A stretch of 64,000 bases of DNA from Moraxella caviae (GCF_002014985.1 NZ_MUXU01000022.1:1-64000); one strand, 5' to 3'. Positions 8,974 to 19,121 are shown, counted from the stretch's first letter. The notes: generated from the sequence alone by a model not told the origin. Translations and numbers: made by a program.

Positions 8974-9389
8974 GCTGGGTGGCGGCATTTTCGCCTGACA
9001 TTTCGCTGGCAGTGTATGCCATGCTGGCGGCGTGCATTCAGCCGCTGCTGTGGGCGCTTTTGGCAAAAGTGGCGGGCGGTTTTCGCTGGCAAGACAACGA
9101 AAATCCGCGTGAATTTTTGGCAAAAACTAATGGCATGGCAGCCAGATTAAATGCCGCACAAGCCAACACCTTTGAAGGCTTGCCGATATTTTTGGCGGCG
9201 GTGATGGTGGCGATGTATTGCTTTGTGCCACAAAATGTGGTGAACGCTTTTGCGTGGCTGTATGTGCTTTTGCGCACGGCTTATGCGGCGTGCTATGCGC
9301 TGAATTTTGCCACGCTGCGCTCTGTGGTGTGGCTGCTTGGCATGATGATATGCGTGGCGCTTTTTGTGTTTGCGGCAATGCTGGTGTAA
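8970..9389 (+). CDS. MAPEG family membrane protein
   Basis: 139 residues with four hydrophobic segments. The motif GMAARLNAAQANTFEGLPIF, with the conserved R-x-x-x-A-x-x-N-x-x-E pattern, marks the MAPEG superfamily (membrane-associated proteins in eicosanoid and glutathione metabolism). Bacterial members are poorly characterised; a glutathione-transferase-like role is inference. It is translationally coupled to the OsmC gene upstream, which suggests a shared role in oxidative or xenobiotic stress. A strong terminator follows. Confidence 0.85.
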   Translation: MSWVAAFSPDISLAVYAMLAACIQPLLWALLAKVAGGFRWQDNENPREFLAKTNGMAARLNAAQANTFEGLPIFLAAVMVAMYCFVPQNVVNAFAWLYVLLRTAYAACYALNFATLRSVVWLLGMMICVALFVFAAMLV

Positions 9390-9400
9390 TTTTGATGATG

Positions 9401-9426
9401 GGGCTTATGATGATAAGCCCTTTTTC
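9401..9426 (+). terminator. Intrinsic terminator after the MAPEG gene
   Basis: GGGCTTAT pairs with ATAAGCCC around a four-base loop, followed by TTTTT. It closes the OsmC-MAPEG unit. Confidence 0.85.
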
Positions 9427-9503
9427 TTATGAAATTTTTATCAAATTTTTGCAAGCCTGCTAATTTGCCAATCTTGTACGGCTGACAAATTTTTTGTGAA
9501 ATT

Positions 9504-10229
9504 TTAAAACCGCCCAGCAAAATAGCGTTTTAAGCCACGCAGCACAAGGTCTTGATGGATTGTTACATCAAAAGACAAATGCCTTGCGATGATGGGTGCG
9601 TCCCCGCCTGTGGCGATGAATTGGTGCGCAGGATAAGCACGGTGCAGCTCGTGGATTGCGCCCACGATGGACAGTAAAATGCCGTGATTGACCGCATCAA
9701 GCGTGGTGGTGGCAAGGGCGGTGCTGTCAATGTTGCCAGTTTGCACGTCAATTTGCTGCGTGCCAGCGTACAGCGCCTGTCTTTGTAGGCGTGCGTTTGG
9801 GAAAATATAGCCACCTAGATGCACACCATCACTGATGACGTCCAGCGTCATTGCCGTGCCGCAGCCGATGACGCATTGATTGACGGCAGGTTTTGTCACG
9901 CCCAGCATTTGCAGCCAGCGATCCACGCCCAGCTGGTCTGGCGCATAGCGACTTTGCAGCACAGGGTGGGCGGCATTGACGTTGGCAAATTCATAAGCAA
10001 TGCCCATGGTGTCTAAGATTTCGGTAACCTGGGCGTTGATCTCTTTGCCCAGCACGGACGAAATGCCGATGAATTCAGGCTTTAGGCGCATGAATTTATC
10101 CGACAAGCCCAGCAAAAGCTCGGCTGGGGCTTGCAAATGCAGGCGTGCGTCATGGTCAAGCAGGCACTCGCCATTCATCAGCCAGTATTTTAGGCGTGTG
10201 TTGCCAAGATCAAGCCAAAGTTGCGACAT
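9504..10229 (-). CDS. coaX: Type III pantothenate kinase
   Basis: 241 residues. LWLDLGNTRLKYWL is the N-terminal ASKHA phosphate loop; GVDRWLQMLG and VIGCGTAMTLDVI carry the conserved substrate Arg/Trp and the second nucleotide motif, and GGYIFPN follows. It phosphorylates pantothenate in the first step of coenzyme A synthesis; this type needs a monovalent cation and is not feedback-inhibited by CoA. It lies downstream of birA on the same strand, a conserved pairing (birA-coaX), though here separated by 266 bases. Confidence 0.95.
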   Translation of the reverse strand: MSQLWLDLGNTRLKYWLMNGECLLDHDARLHLQAPAELLLGLSDKFMRLKPEFIGISSVLGKEINAQVTEILDTMGIAYEFANVNAAHPVLQSRYAPDQLGVDRWLQMLGVTKPAVNQCVIGCGTAMTLDVISDGVHLGGYIFPNARLQRQALYAGTQQIDVQTGNIDSTALATTTLDAVNHGILLSIVGAIHELHRAYPAHQFIATGGDAPIIARHLSFDVTIHQDLVLRGLKRYFAGRF

Positions 10230-10495
10230 GGTGGGATTTTTTCCGTGTGGATTTGGTGTGAGTTTGGGTGTAACTTAAAACGATTTGCCAAGCAAAATTG
10301 TGTAAGTCGTACTTAAAAAGCATAAATTTTTGAACTTAACAAAGTGCGCATTGTAGCAAATTTTGCCAAAACTTGTGGTGATTTTGTGTTGCAGTGTGTT
10401 GGCTTTGTGTGGTTTGGCGTGTCAGTTTGCATGAAAAGTGATTTTGTTAATTTGCTCGTCTTTTTATTTATCAAGTGAATTTATCCAGCGCATCA

Positions 10496-11425
10496 TCAAA
10501 CAAGCTGCACCGAACCTGCAAAGATGGGCGTTTGCACACCGTCTTTGGCAAACAGCAGCGCGCCATCGTGATTGATGCCTGTGCAAGTGCCGATTTGTGC
10601 GTCTGACGGTGTGTGCGGTGCGCCATGTAGGGCGATGGGCTGATTGTGCAGCAGGTGTAGGGCGTTAAATTCTGTGATGAATGCCGTCATTTGGCTGTCA
10701 TCATGGGTAAGTGTGTTGCAGCGCGCCAGTGCAAGTGCAAGAAGCTGCGTCAGCGGTGCGTACATTTCATGTGCGCTGGGGCAGGCGATGCCGCTATTTG
10801 CCAAAATTTCGCTAAGGCTTGTGGCAAAATAAGGCATGGCGTGCGTGCTTTTAAGCGCAGGCGTGGTGCGTACGTTTAGCCCAACGCCAATCACCACGCC
10901 GACAAGCGATTTGGCTTGCTGGCAAAACACAGGCTCAATCAAAATGCCTGCTAGCTTGTGAAAGGTTTTTTGCTGATAATAGCCGATGTCGTTTGCCCAT
11001 TTTACGCCGATTTTGGCAAGGTTTTTGGCGGTAAGGTTTTGCGTGGCGGCACATTCATTGTACTTGGCAATGCTTGGCAATTGGCAAATTTGCACGCCAA
11101 TTAACAGTGATAATACGCCTGATAAACGCCCAAGCGATAAAGGATTGGGCGTGTTTTTGGCGTTTGTCATCGGCACATACAGCGACAAAAACACATTGCC
11201 TGCGCCATTTGCCCACGCTCTGCCGTGCTGACCTTTGCCTGCGCTTTGAGTGTCGGTGGTGAAAAGGTGGGGCAAATCCTGCGCCAAAGCGTGCGATACC
11301 ACAAGCTCAATCAAGGCGCTGTTTGTGCTGGCGGTGTGAGCGGTGTGAATGTGGCGGTGCTTGAGTAAGTCTTTGACCGCCAAATCCAAATCTGGGCTGT
11401 GCCATGGGTATTGATGTGTGTGCAA
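10496..11425 (-). CDS. birA: Biotin--[acetyl-CoA-carboxylase] ligase, without an HTH domain
   Basis: About 309 residues from a TTG at 11425, preceded by AGGA at eight bases; the open frame reaches an ATG at 11500, but that start would lie within the likely promoter. The core shows TASTNSALIEL, SAGKGQHGRAWANGAGN (biotin and AMP loop), GVKWANDIGYYQQKTF and KLAGILIE. It attaches biotin to the carboxyl carrier protein. No N-terminal winged helix is present, so it should be ligase only and not the bio-operon repressor. The biotin genes bioF and bioC lie at 51-53 kb. Start choice is uncertain. Confidence 0.85.
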   Translation of the reverse strand: MHTHQYPWHSPDLDLAVKDLLKHRHIHTAHTASTNSALIELVVSHALAQDLPHLFTTDTQSAGKGQHGRAWANGAGNVFLSLYVPMTNAKNTPNPLSLGRLSGVLSLLIGVQICQLPSIAKYNECAATQNLTAKNLAKIGVKWANDIGYYQQKTFHKLAGILIEPVFCQQAKSLVGVVIGVGLNVRTTPALKSTHAMPYFATSLSEILANSGIACPSAHEMYAPLTQLLALALARCNTLTHDDSQMTAFITEFNALHLLHNQPIALHGAPHTPSDAQIGTCTGINHDGALLFAKDGVQTPIFAGSVQLV

Positions 11426-11441
11426 GCCAATTTTCCTAAAA

Positions 11442-11468
11442 ATAATACAAAAAGCGCAGCAGTGTAAA
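11442..11468 (-). promoter_or_regulatory. Candidate birA promoter
   Basis: On the minus strand TTTACA (-35) and TATTAT (-10) are 15 bases apart, just upstream of the ribosome site preceding TTG 11425. It supports the shorter BirA start. Confidence 0.4.
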
Positions 11469-11487
11469 AAGTGGCGCAAAATTGCGT

Positions 11488-11493
11488 TATAAT
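11488..11493 (+). promoter_or_regulatory. -10 element of the TSUP permease gene
   Basis: A perfect TATAAT lies 75 bases before the chosen start of the permease gene. The -35 region (around TGTAAAAA, 11463) is weak. Confidence 0.5.
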
Positions 11494-11567
11494 AGCACAT
11501 TTGACCGTGTGCGGTGAACGTAAGTTTTAAAAATGATAATGGCAGTGCGCCTAAAAAAGGTGATGAT

Positions 11568-12374
11568 ATGATGTATGCGTGGTTTGTGATTGCTGGGGCG
11601 TTTGCTGGCGTGTGCGCTGGGCTGTTTGGCGTGGGCGGCGGCTTGATTATCGTGCCTGCGCTGGTGTGGATTTTGTCTGCTTATGGCATGCCAAGCGATG
11701 TGGTGGCGCACGTTGCGGTGGGGACGGCATTGGCGACCATCATTTTAACGTCCATCAGCTCTATGAGTGCGCACCATCAGCGTGGCGGCGTGCGCTGGGA
11801 GATTTTTCGCCACATGGCAAAGGGGCTGGTGCTGGGCAGTCTTGTGGGGGCGTGGATTGCCACGATGATTGATGGTAAGTCTTTGCAAGCTATCATTGGC
11901 GGTGGTGCGGTTTTGATGGCGATTAAAATGCTGTTTTTCCCCAATCAAGAAAATCCCAACCGACCCACGCCAAAGCCTTATGCGCTGGGTGCGGCAGGCG
12001 TAGGTATTGGCATGCTGTCGGCGATTTTTGGCATTGGCGGCGGCAGCTTGACCGTGCCGTATTTGTCGCATAATGGCGTACCGATGAAGCAGGCGGTGGG
12101 GACGAGTGCGGCGTGTGGCTTACCGATTGCCATCGCTGGCGCGGCTGGATTTATGTGGTTTGGGCGTGTGTCGGTGGATAATTTGGCGGTGGAAGGCACG
12201 ATTGGCTTTGTGCATATTGGCGCATTTGTGGCGGTGAGTGTGGTAAGTTTTATCATGGCAAAAGTGGGCGCAAAACTTGCCCACGTCCTGCCCGCACAAA
12301 CGCTAAAACGTGCGTTCGGCTGCCTGCTTTTGGTGGTGGGCTGCCAGCTGGTGTATAGTGGGGTGGTGGGGTGA
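11568..12374 (+). CDS. TSUP (TauE/SafE) family sulfite or anion permease
   Basis: 268 residues from ATG 11568, which has AAGGTGAT at the right distance; an upstream ATG at 11514 gives 18 polar residues and is less likely. Eight or so hydrophobic segments and two copies of a glycine-rich motif (LFGVGGGLIIVPAL near residue 20 and IFGIGGGSLTVPYL near residue 150) are the two-fold repeat that defines the family. Members move sulfite, sulfoacetate or similar organosulfur anions across the inner membrane; the substrate here cannot be told. It is divergent from birA and ends at a terminator. Confidence 0.85.
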   Translation: MMYAWFVIAGAFAGVCAGLFGVGGGLIIVPALVWILSAYGMPSDVVAHVAVGTALATIILTSISSMSAHHQRGGVRWEIFRHMAKGLVLGSLVGAWIATMIDGKSLQAIIGGGAVLMAIKMLFFPNQENPNRPTPKPYALGAAGVGIGMLSAIFGIGGGSLTVPYLSHNGVPMKQAVGTSAACGLPIAIAGAAGFMWFGRVSVDNLAVEGTIGFVHIGAFVAVSVVSFIMAKVGAKLAHVLPAQTLKRAFGCLLLVVGCQLVYSGVVG

Positions 12375-12427
12375 TTGCCCATCACCAAACGCCAAACATT
12401 TCGTGATTTGATTGAGTATTTTGATTT

Positions 12428-12462
12428 ACCGCTTGATGGTCTCGGCTGTCAGGCGGTTTGTT
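12428..12462 (+). terminator. Terminator after the TSUP gene
   Basis: ACCGCTTGA pairs with TCAGGCGGT (one G-T pair) and is followed by TTGTTTG. Confidence 0.6.
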
Positions 12463-12646
12463 TGTAATTGAAAGGCAAACTTGGCGTGGATTTTAAAACT
12501 TATTAAAACCAATTAAAAGCGAATTTTGTGATTTATCCGCCATTTGCCAAAATCTTTTACTAATTCTTTTGCCTAAAATTTCCCAAACCTTACAAAAATT
12601 TGCTAAACTAAGCAGTTTGTTTTATTTGCTTGGTTTTTGCTTTGTC

Positions 12647-15600
12647 ATGCGCCTAAAATCCCTAAAATTAGCTGGCTTTAAATCCTTTGCCAACCCAACC
12701 ACCTTTACTTTCAAGCACGACATCACCGCCATTGTCGGGCCGAACGGCTGCGGCAAATCCAACGTGATTGATGCGATTCGCTGGGTGCTGGGCGAGACTT
12801 CTGCCAAACAGCTGCGTGGCGGGGCGATGAGCGATGTGATTTTTGCTGGTGTGGAAGGGCGTGCTGGCAAGTCTTTGGCGAGTGTGGAGCTGACCTTTGA
12901 GCATACCCAAGATGAGACCACAGGCATTCGCCATGCGCTGAATTTATACCACGAGCTGACGCTGCGCCGCCAAGTTACCAAAGACGGTAAGTCGGATTAT
13001 TTCATCAATGGACAGCGTGTGCGCCGCCGTGATGTGGTGGACGTGTTTTTGGGTACGGGGCTTGGCGCACGCAGTTATGCGGTGATTGAGCAGGGCATGA
13101 TTGGGCGCATTGTGGAATCTAGCCCCATGCAGCTGCGTGAGTTCATTGAAGAAGGCGCTGGCGTGTCGCGTTATCAGGCGCGCCGTGAAGAAACCGAGAA
13201 AAAACTTGCCGAAGCGCGTGATAATCTGGAGCGGCTTAGCGACTTGCAAGGCGAGCTAAAAAAGCAGCAGCGCACGCTCATGCGCCAAGCTGAATCGGCG
13301 AAAAAATACCAAGAGCTGAATGCCGAGCTTGAAAAAATGCACAAGGAAGATTTGCTAAAACGCTTATTTGAAGCGTGGCAATATCACGAAACCAAAACCC
13401 AAGAACACACGGCGGCAAACGAAGGCTTGAGCGCACTTGAAACAGCGGTCAATAAAGCCAAAGCCGAGCTTGATAAGCTGTCGGCACGAGTGGCTGAAGG
13501 GCAGTGGCTAAAAGACGATGCCAAGGATAAATACCACAATGCGCAGATGGCAGAGCAGACAGCGCAGCACAATTTTTATACGGTAAATCAAGAACTTGGA
13601 CAAGCGGACGAGAAAATCGCACGTCTGACGGCAGCCCAAAAACAAGCAGGCGAAGACGAAGCGCACGCCACCGCCGAGCTTGCCAAACTCACGAGTACAT
13701 TGTCTTTGCTTGAGCCTGAACTTAGTGCGGCGGCAAACGAGCTAAAAACCGCCCAAGACAAACTTAGCGAGCATGAAAAGCATTGGCAAGGCGCACGCAG
13801 CGAAGTACAAAATTTACAAAACCAAAAAAACAGCCTAGAAAACGCCCAAAAACTTGCCGAATCTCAAAAGCAACGTGTGCTAAATTTGCGTGAAAAATGG
13901 ATTGCCAAGCACAATGCGCTGATGACAAGCGAGCAGCCAGCTGCTGATGATGGCAAGACCGAAGAAGCGCTGAAGGTGCTGGATGGGCAAATTGCCACGC
14001 TGAAAGTGAAAATTGATGGCTTGCAGGACAATCACGAAGCCAAAAGCGCTTTTGATGAGCGTGCTAAGGCGTTACAGCTTTTGACAAGTGAGCAAACCGC
14101 GCGCGAAAAACGCCATGCCAGCTTATCCAGCGAGTACGACATTTTGCATAAAATGGTGTACGCCAAGCCAAATCCGCAGGCGCAAAACACCAACGCCAGC
14201 ACGGATAAGGCAGCTTTGGCGCATTTGCCATTATTAAAAGACGGCTTGCGATTGACGAGTGCAGGTGAAAAGGTGGCAGGCGCGCTGGATGCGCTTTTGG
14301 GATTTTGGCTGGACGCACGTGTGGGCGTACCAGATGAAAAATCAAGCGTGCAGGCGCAGTTTGCTGCTGTGCTTGGTACGCCTGATAAAGACGCACCGAC
14401 CGCTGTACTTGCCCAAACCAAGCCCTTTGCCACGCCCACGCAGACAGGCTTACTTGCGGTGAATACGCTGATTACGCCTGCGCTTGCGGCATTTGAGCGT
14501 TGCTATGTGGATGTGGACACTGCGAATAAAACGCCTGATGAGATTGCCGAGCAGTACGCAGGGGTGATTGGCGATGGTGGCGTGATTTTTACGCAGACAG
14601 GCTGGCTTGTGGGTGCGTTTGGTGCGCTGCACACGAGTAAATTTGGGCGCACGAGCGAAAACTTTTTGGCGCAAAAAGCCGAGCATACCAAGCGTTTGGC
14701 GGTGCTAGAAGATGAGCTGACTGCGCTTGAAGATGAGATGGAAGATAAGGCGCGCGCCATCAAGGATTTGACCGCTCAGCAAGAAGCGCAAAAAATCGCC
14801 CTAGAAGAGCAAGCCGCCCAGCTGACTGCCGCCACGGCAAGTTTGCACAAGGCAGAACAAGAGCGCACGGCACTGACAGCCAAGGCGCAAACCGAAGCCA
14901 TCAAGCGAGAAAATTTCGCCAAAACTAAAGCTGCGCTGGACGAAGAAAAAACTGAAATTCAGCAAGAATTAAAGCAGCTGGACAGCGAGCTTACCGCCAC
15001 TCAAGAAAAACTGGCGGCAGAGTTGCCACGCTATGAGCAGGCGCAAAAATCGCTGGAAACGTTAAGCCTGCGCATTGATGAGCTAAATGCAGCCGCCAAG
15101 CGTGCCAGCGAGACACACCAAGCCTTGCAGTTGCAGCACGGCACCTTAAGCCAAAATAAGGCGCACACCGAAAGATTGCTGGCGCTTGCCAATAAAAATG
15201 CCGCCCAAGCCAATGACGACATCATCGCTGTCAAAAAGGCGCAAGAGCAGCTGACCGCTAAATTGCCTGCGCTGGAGACGGCATTTAAAGACGCCAAAGC
15301 ACTCACCGCTGCAGCAAAAATCGCCAGCGAAGAGCATGAAGCTGCCGCTAAGGCATTGCAGCTGATGCAGGTGAAATTACAAGAAAATCTCACCCAAGCA
15401 CACGCAGATTTTGCCAAAGCGCAAGCCGAAACCGCCCAAATCAGTGCCGATACGGCAGTGGGTCAAAGCCGCTTGCAGGATTTGAGCGATGAAGTGGCAA
15501 AACTTGACGAAAGTTTTCATCTGGACGCATGGCTGGTGGACGTGCGTGCCAAACCGCCCAAATTCAAGGATAACAGCGCACGCATTGACGCCATCAAGGC

Positions 15601-16252
15601 AGAAATCACTAAGCTGGGTGCGGTGAACCTAGCGGCAGCGGCTGAGCTTGCCGAGCTTGAAGAGCGTGTGTCGCCGATGGACGCACAAATCACAGACATC
15701 ACCGCCAGCATGACTAAGCTGCAAGACGCAATTCGTGCGATTGACGAGAAAACCAAATCGCTGTTTTTGACGGCTTTGGATGCAGTGAATGCTGAGCTCA
15801 ACGCACTGTTTTCTAAGGTGTTTGGCGGTGGACAAGCAAGCCTTACGCTGATGGAAGATGAGACGCTTGCCAAGGCGGATCGCTGGCGTGCGGGACTTGT
15901 GCTGATGGCGCAGCCAAAGGGCAAGAAAAATTCACGCTTGGCGGTGCTGTCTGGCGGTGAGAAAACCTTGACGGCATTAAGTTTGATTTTTGCGATTTTC
16001 AAGCAGCACCCTGCGCCATTTTGTGTGCTGGACGAAGTGGACGCACCGCTTGATGACGCAAACGTGGGGCGTTTTACAAGCCTGATTCACGAGCTTGCCG
16101 ACAGCGTGCAGTTCATTTTTATCAGTCATAACAAACTTGCCATGCAGATTGCGGACGAACTCAAAGGCATTACCATGCCGACCGCTGGCATTTCCAGCTT
16201 GGTAACGGTGAACTTAGAAGAAGCGGAAAAATACCTTGAGCCTGACGCTTGA
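12647..16252 (+). CDS. smc: Chromosome segregation protein SMC
   Basis: 1201 residues from ATG 12647; the frame is open 26 codons further, but MRLKSLKLAGFKSFA is the canonical SMC N-terminus. Walker A GPNGCGKSN is at residues 31-39. Two long Ala/Glu/Lys/Gln-rich coiled-coil arms (about 160-500 and 680-1030) surround a hinge. The C-terminal head carries the ABC signature LSGGEKTLTALS and Walker B FCVLDEVDAPLDDANV. The protein compacts and organises the chromosome with ScpA/ScpB. zipA, which often follows smc in gammaproteobacteria, is absent; msrA converges instead. Confidence 0.97.
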   Translation: MRLKSLKLAGFKSFANPTTFTFKHDITAIVGPNGCGKSNVIDAIRWVLGETSAKQLRGGAMSDVIFAGVEGRAGKSLASVELTFEHTQDETTGIRHALNLYHELTLRRQVTKDGKSDYFINGQRVRRRDVVDVFLGTGLGARSYAVIEQGMIGRIVESSPMQLREFIEEGAGVSRYQARREETEKKLAEARDNLERLSDLQGELKKQQRTLMRQAESAKKYQELNAELEKMHKEDLLKRLFEAWQYHETKTQEHTAANEGLSALETAVNKAKAELDKLSARVAEGQWLKDDAKDKYHNAQMAEQTAQHNFYTVNQELGQADEKIARLTAAQKQAGEDEAHATAELAKLTSTLSLLEPELSAAANELKTAQDKLSEHEKHWQGARSEVQNLQNQKNSLENAQKLAESQKQRVLNLREKWIAKHNALMTSEQPAADDGKTEEALKVLDGQIATLKVKIDGLQDNHEAKSAFDERAKALQLLTSEQTAREKRHASLSSEYDILHKMVYAKPNPQAQNTNASTDKAALAHLPLLKDGLRLTSAGEKVAGALDALLGFWLDARVGVPDEKSSVQAQFAAVLGTPDKDAPTAVLAQTKPFATPTQTGLLAVNTLITPALAAFERCYVDVDTANKTPDEIAEQYAGVIGDGGVIFTQTGWLVGAFGALHTSKFGRTSENFLAQKAEHTKRLAVLEDELTALEDEMEDKARAIKDLTAQQEAQKIALEEQAAQLTAATASLHKAEQERTALTAKAQTEAIKRENFAKTKAALDEEKTEIQQELKQLDSELTATQEKLAAELPRYEQAQKSLETLSLRIDELNAAAKRASETHQALQLQHGTLSQNKAHTERLLALANKNAAQANDDIIAVKKAQEQLTAKLPALETAFKDAKALTAAAKIASEEHEAAAKALQLMQVKLQENLTQAHADFAKAQAETAQISADTAVGQSRLQDLSDEVAKLDESFHLDAWLVDVRAKPPKFKDNSARIDAIKAEITKLGAVNLAAAAELAELEERVSPMDAQITDITASMTKLQDAIRAIDEKTKSLFLTALDAVNAELNALFSKVFGGGQASLTLMEDETLAKADRWRAGLVLMAQPKGKKNSRLAVLSGGEKTLTALSLIFAIFKQHPAPFCVLDEVDAPLDDANVGRFTSLIHELADSVQFIFISHNKLAMQIADELKGITMPTAGISSLVTVNLEEAEKYLEPDA

Positions 16253-16307
16253 ATCTAGATTGAAAAATTGCTTGAAATTGGACTGAAAACCGCTTGAAAT
16301 TGCTTAA

Positions 16308-16342
16308 AAAATGACAAAACCGCTGGCAAGTTTTGTCATTTT
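16308..16342. terminator. Bidirectional terminator between smc and msrA
   Basis: AAAATGACAAAAC pairs with GTTTTGTCATTTT, a 13-bp stem with a nine-base loop flanked by A and T runs. Confidence 0.8.
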
Positions 16343-16425
16343 AAAAACCTATTAAAAACTACGCCAAGCGTGAAATTGACACTTGGCGCAAATTGCGATG
16401 TAAAAGTTTAAGAGTAAAACCAAAA

Positions 16426-16953
16426 TCATGCGCCATCTTTGACCCATTCGCCAAAGACGGTGCGCAGTTTGGCAAGTTTTGGCGGAATGGCGAAATTGCA
16501 GTAGCCTTGTTCTGGGTTTTTGGCAAAGAAATCTTGATGGTAGTCTTCTGCCGCATAAAATTTGGGCGCAGGCTCAATGCGTGTAACGGCGTTGATGCCA
16601 AGTTTGCCAAGCTCGGCAAGTTTTTGCTTGATGATGGCAAGCTGAGCTTCATCGGTATAAAAAATCACCGAAGCGTACTGCGTGCCGATGTCGTTGCCTT
16701 GGCGGTTTGGCGTGGTGGGGTCATGCGTGGCAAAAAAGATGTCCAGCAGCACATCCAGCGACACCACGCCATCATCAAACGCCACGTCAATGACTTCAAC
16801 GTGTCCTGTCTCGCCTGTGCAGACGCTTTGATAATCGGCGGTGTGTGCACTGCCGCCTGCGTAGCCTGCGGTAACTGCACTGACGCCACGCACGCGCGAA
16901 AAGACGCTTTGGGTGCACCAAAAACAGCCGCCACCTAGGATAATTCGTTGCAT
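16426..16953 (-). CDS. msrA: Peptide-methionine (S)-S-oxide reductase
   Basis: 175 residues. The catalytic motif GGGCFWCTQSVF lies at residues 7-18, followed by GVSAVTAGYAGG, GHVEVIDVAFD and HDPTTPNRQGNDIGTQYAS, all characteristic of MsrA. It reduces methionine-S-sulfoxide in proteins, with electrons from thioredoxin. It has no signal peptide, so it acts in the cytoplasm, and no MsrB domain is fused. It stands alone, convergent with smc and divergent from cmoA. Confidence 0.96.
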   Translation of the reverse strand: MQRIILGGGCFWCTQSVFSRVRGVSAVTAGYAGGSAHTADYQSVCTGETGHVEVIDVAFDDGVVSLDVLLDIFFATHDPTTPNRQGNDIGTQYASVIFYTDEAQLAIIKQKLAELGKLGINAVTRIEPAPKFYAAEDYHQDFFAKNPEQGYCNFAIPPKLAKLRTVFGEWVKDGA

Positions 16954-17198
16954 AATTACTCCAGTTTTTATTCAGTTTTTAAATTTGATGAAATGGTTGT
17001 AATAAAACCGCTGTGATGAAATTATTTTGATAAAGGTTTTGAAATTTTGGCAAATTTTATCGCAATTTTAATCAAAGTTGCAGCCAACTTTATATGTAAA
17101 TTTAAAATTGTGCGTTGCCGCACTGTAAATCAAAAAATTAGCATAAATCAGCGATTAGCATATCATAAACCACCGTAAACCGTAAACCGTAAACCACC

Positions 17199-17957
17199 AT
17201 GAACCACGCTCGCCCAGACACTTTATTTACTACGCCTTTGGACAAAGACGCACGCTTTTCTTTTGATGAAAATGTCGTGGCGTGCTTTCCTGATATGATT
17301 CGCCGCAGTGTGCCGGGTTATGGGCAGGTGCTGTCTATGTTGCCGATTTTCGCCAAGCGGCACTGCCATTTTCGCCAAAGTGCAGGCGAAAGACGCTTTA
17401 GTCGTGTGTATGATTTGGGTACGTCTTTGGGGGCGGTGCTGTTTTCGTTGGCGGCAGAATTTGGCGAGCAGGATTTACAGATGATTGGCGTGGACGTCTC
17501 AAAACCCATGACTGACAAGGCACGCACGCTGCTTGACGCGCATTATCCCAATCATGACATCACGCTGATTACCGATGATGTGTGCGATGTGGCACTGGAG
17601 CCGTGCGATTTGATTGTGCTAAATCTCACCCTGCAATTTATTGACCCTGCCAAGCGTCTGGCACTGCTCACCAAATGCCATGAAGCACTTGCCAGTGGCG
17701 GCATTTTGATTCTCACTGAAAAAACGCACCTGCCAGATGAGCAAAATGACGCTTGGCAAGTGGAGCGTTATTATGATTTTAAGCGTGCCAACGGCTACAG
17801 CGAGCTGGAAATCAGCGGTAAGCGTAATGCCTTAGAAAATGTGCTGATTACCGACACGCTAGAGCAGCACCACGCAAGGCTAGAAGCGGCTGGCTTTATG
17901 CGCCAAATGACATGGTTTCGTTTTTTAAACTTTGCGTCCATCATTGCTTTTAAGTGA
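17199..17957 (+). CDS. cmoA: Carboxy-S-adenosyl-L-methionine synthase
   Basis: 252 residues. [20 protein letters not shown] is the characteristic N-terminal segment of Cmo[17 protein letters not shown] and [14 protein letters not shown] form the SAM-binding fold. The enzyme converts SAM and prephenate into carboxy-SAM, which CmoB next door uses to make cmo5U34 in tRNA. Just before the start there are tandem CGTAAAC units (about 17171-17192), which may affect initiation; no strong Shine-Dalgarno is visible. Confidence 0.95.
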   Translation: MNHARPDTLFTTPLDKDARFSFDENVVACFPDMIRRSVPGYGQVLSMLPIFAKRHCHFRQSAGERRFSRVYDLGTSLGAVLFSLAAEFGEQDLQMIGVDVSKPMTDKARTLLDAHYPNHDITLITDDVCDVALEPCDLIVLNLTLQFIDPAKRLALLTKCHEALASGGILILTEKTHLPDEQNDAWQVERYYDFKRANGYSELEISGKRNALENVLITDTLEQHHARLEAAGFMRQMTWFRFLNFASIIAFK

Positions 17958-18110
17958 TTGATTTTAAATTTATTTTTATATTTTTTGGAAATGGTTTGTT
18001 TTTGAAAACGGCTTTGTAACATATTTTTAAGCTAATCGCTTTTAAGTAAAACCATTTTTTAAAATCAACCACTTTTAAAAAACCAATTTAACAACCAACA
18101 AAAACACCTT

Positions 18111-19121
18111 ATGACCAACAACACCATTTTTGCCGCCGAGCAAGCCTTGTATTTGCATTTATTACAAACCAGCAAGCACCACCCAAAAGCGGGTGAGTGG
18201 CTTGCCAATTTGCCGTCTTGGCTTGCTGCCATCAAGGATAAAAGCCGCTATGCGCACGCACCGTTTTATGCGTCTGCCGTTGCCAGATTGCCTGTCATCA
18301 CGCCACAAAGCGTGGATTTGGCGGACGAATTTTGCGTGCGTTTGGCGTGGGAGCAGGGCGATTATCGTAAAAGCGAAAGCCTGCTAAAAAACCTGATGCC
18401 GTGGCGCAAAGGGCCGTTTTTTATTGGCGATGGCGCGGATAAGCAAATCCACATTGACACCGAATGGCGTTCGGATTTTAAATGGCAAAGAGTGTTGCCG
18501 CACATTGATTTGACAGGCAAGCGTGTGCTGGACGTGGGCGGCGGCTCTGGCTATCACGGCTTTCGTATGCTGGGCGCAGGCGCAAAATCGGTGGTGGTGA
18601 TTGATCCGTCTTGTTTGTTTTATCATCAGTTTATGGCGGTCAAGCACTTTGCAGGTGTGGATTTGCCCGTGCATTACATTCCTGTGCCGCTTGAGAGTTT
18701 GCCTGCCAAAAGTGAGCTGTTTGACACGGTGTTTAGTATGGGTGTGCTGTATCATCGTGCGTCGCCTTTTGAGCATTTAGAGCAGCTAAAAGGGCAGCTG
18801 CGAGCAGGCGGTACGCTGGTGCTGGAGACGCTGGTGGTTGATGGCGATGAGCGCACGGTACTTGTGCCACAAGACCGCTATGCGCAGATGAATAATGTGT
18901 ACTTTTTGCCAAGTGTGGCGGCGCTGAGTCTGTGGCTGACGAAAGCAGGCTTTCGTGATGTGCGCTGCGTGGACGTGGATACGACCAGCACCGATGAGCA
19001 GCGCGCGACTCAGTGGATGGATTATCATTCTTTGGCGGATTTTTTGGATAAAGACAATCCTGCTTTGACGGTAGAAGGTTTGCCTGCGCCAAAACGTGCG
19101 GTGATGGTGGCGGTGCGCTAA
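18111..19121 (+). CDS. cmoB: tRNA U34 carboxymethyltransferase
   Basis: 336 residues. LMPWRKGPFFIGD, IDTEWRSDFKWQRVLPH and LDVGGGSGYHGFRMLGAGA are hallmark CmoB segments: substrate-binding region, then SAM-binding loop. It transfers the carboxymethyl group from carboxy-SAM to 5-hydroxyuridine at the wobble position of certain tRNAs, extending codon reading. It follows cmoA by 153 AT-rich bases without a clear terminator, so the two are probably cotranscribed. Confidence 0.95.
   Translation: MTNNTIFAAEQALYLHLLQTSKHHPKAGEWLANLPSWLAAIKDKSRYAHAPFYASAVARLPVITPQSVDLADEFCVRLAWEQGDYRKSESLLKNLMPWRKGPFFIGDGADKQIHIDTEWRSDFKWQRVLPHIDLTGKRVLDVGGGSGYHGFRMLGAGAKSVVVIDPSCLFYHQFMAVKHFAGVDLPVHYIPVPLESLPAKSELFDTVFSMGVLYHRASPFEHLEQLKGQLRAGGTLVLETLVVDGDERTVLVPQDRYAQMNNVYFLPSVAALSLWLTKAGFRDVRCVDVDTTSTDEQRATQWMDYHSLADFLDKDNPALTVEGLPAPKRAVMVAVR

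Noticed and set aside
14032..14439. Long antisense frames within smc, argS, nqr and rnr
   Set aside because: They are shadows of strongly conserved genes, with Ser/Ala-rich or His/Arg-rich translations and no independent start signals.
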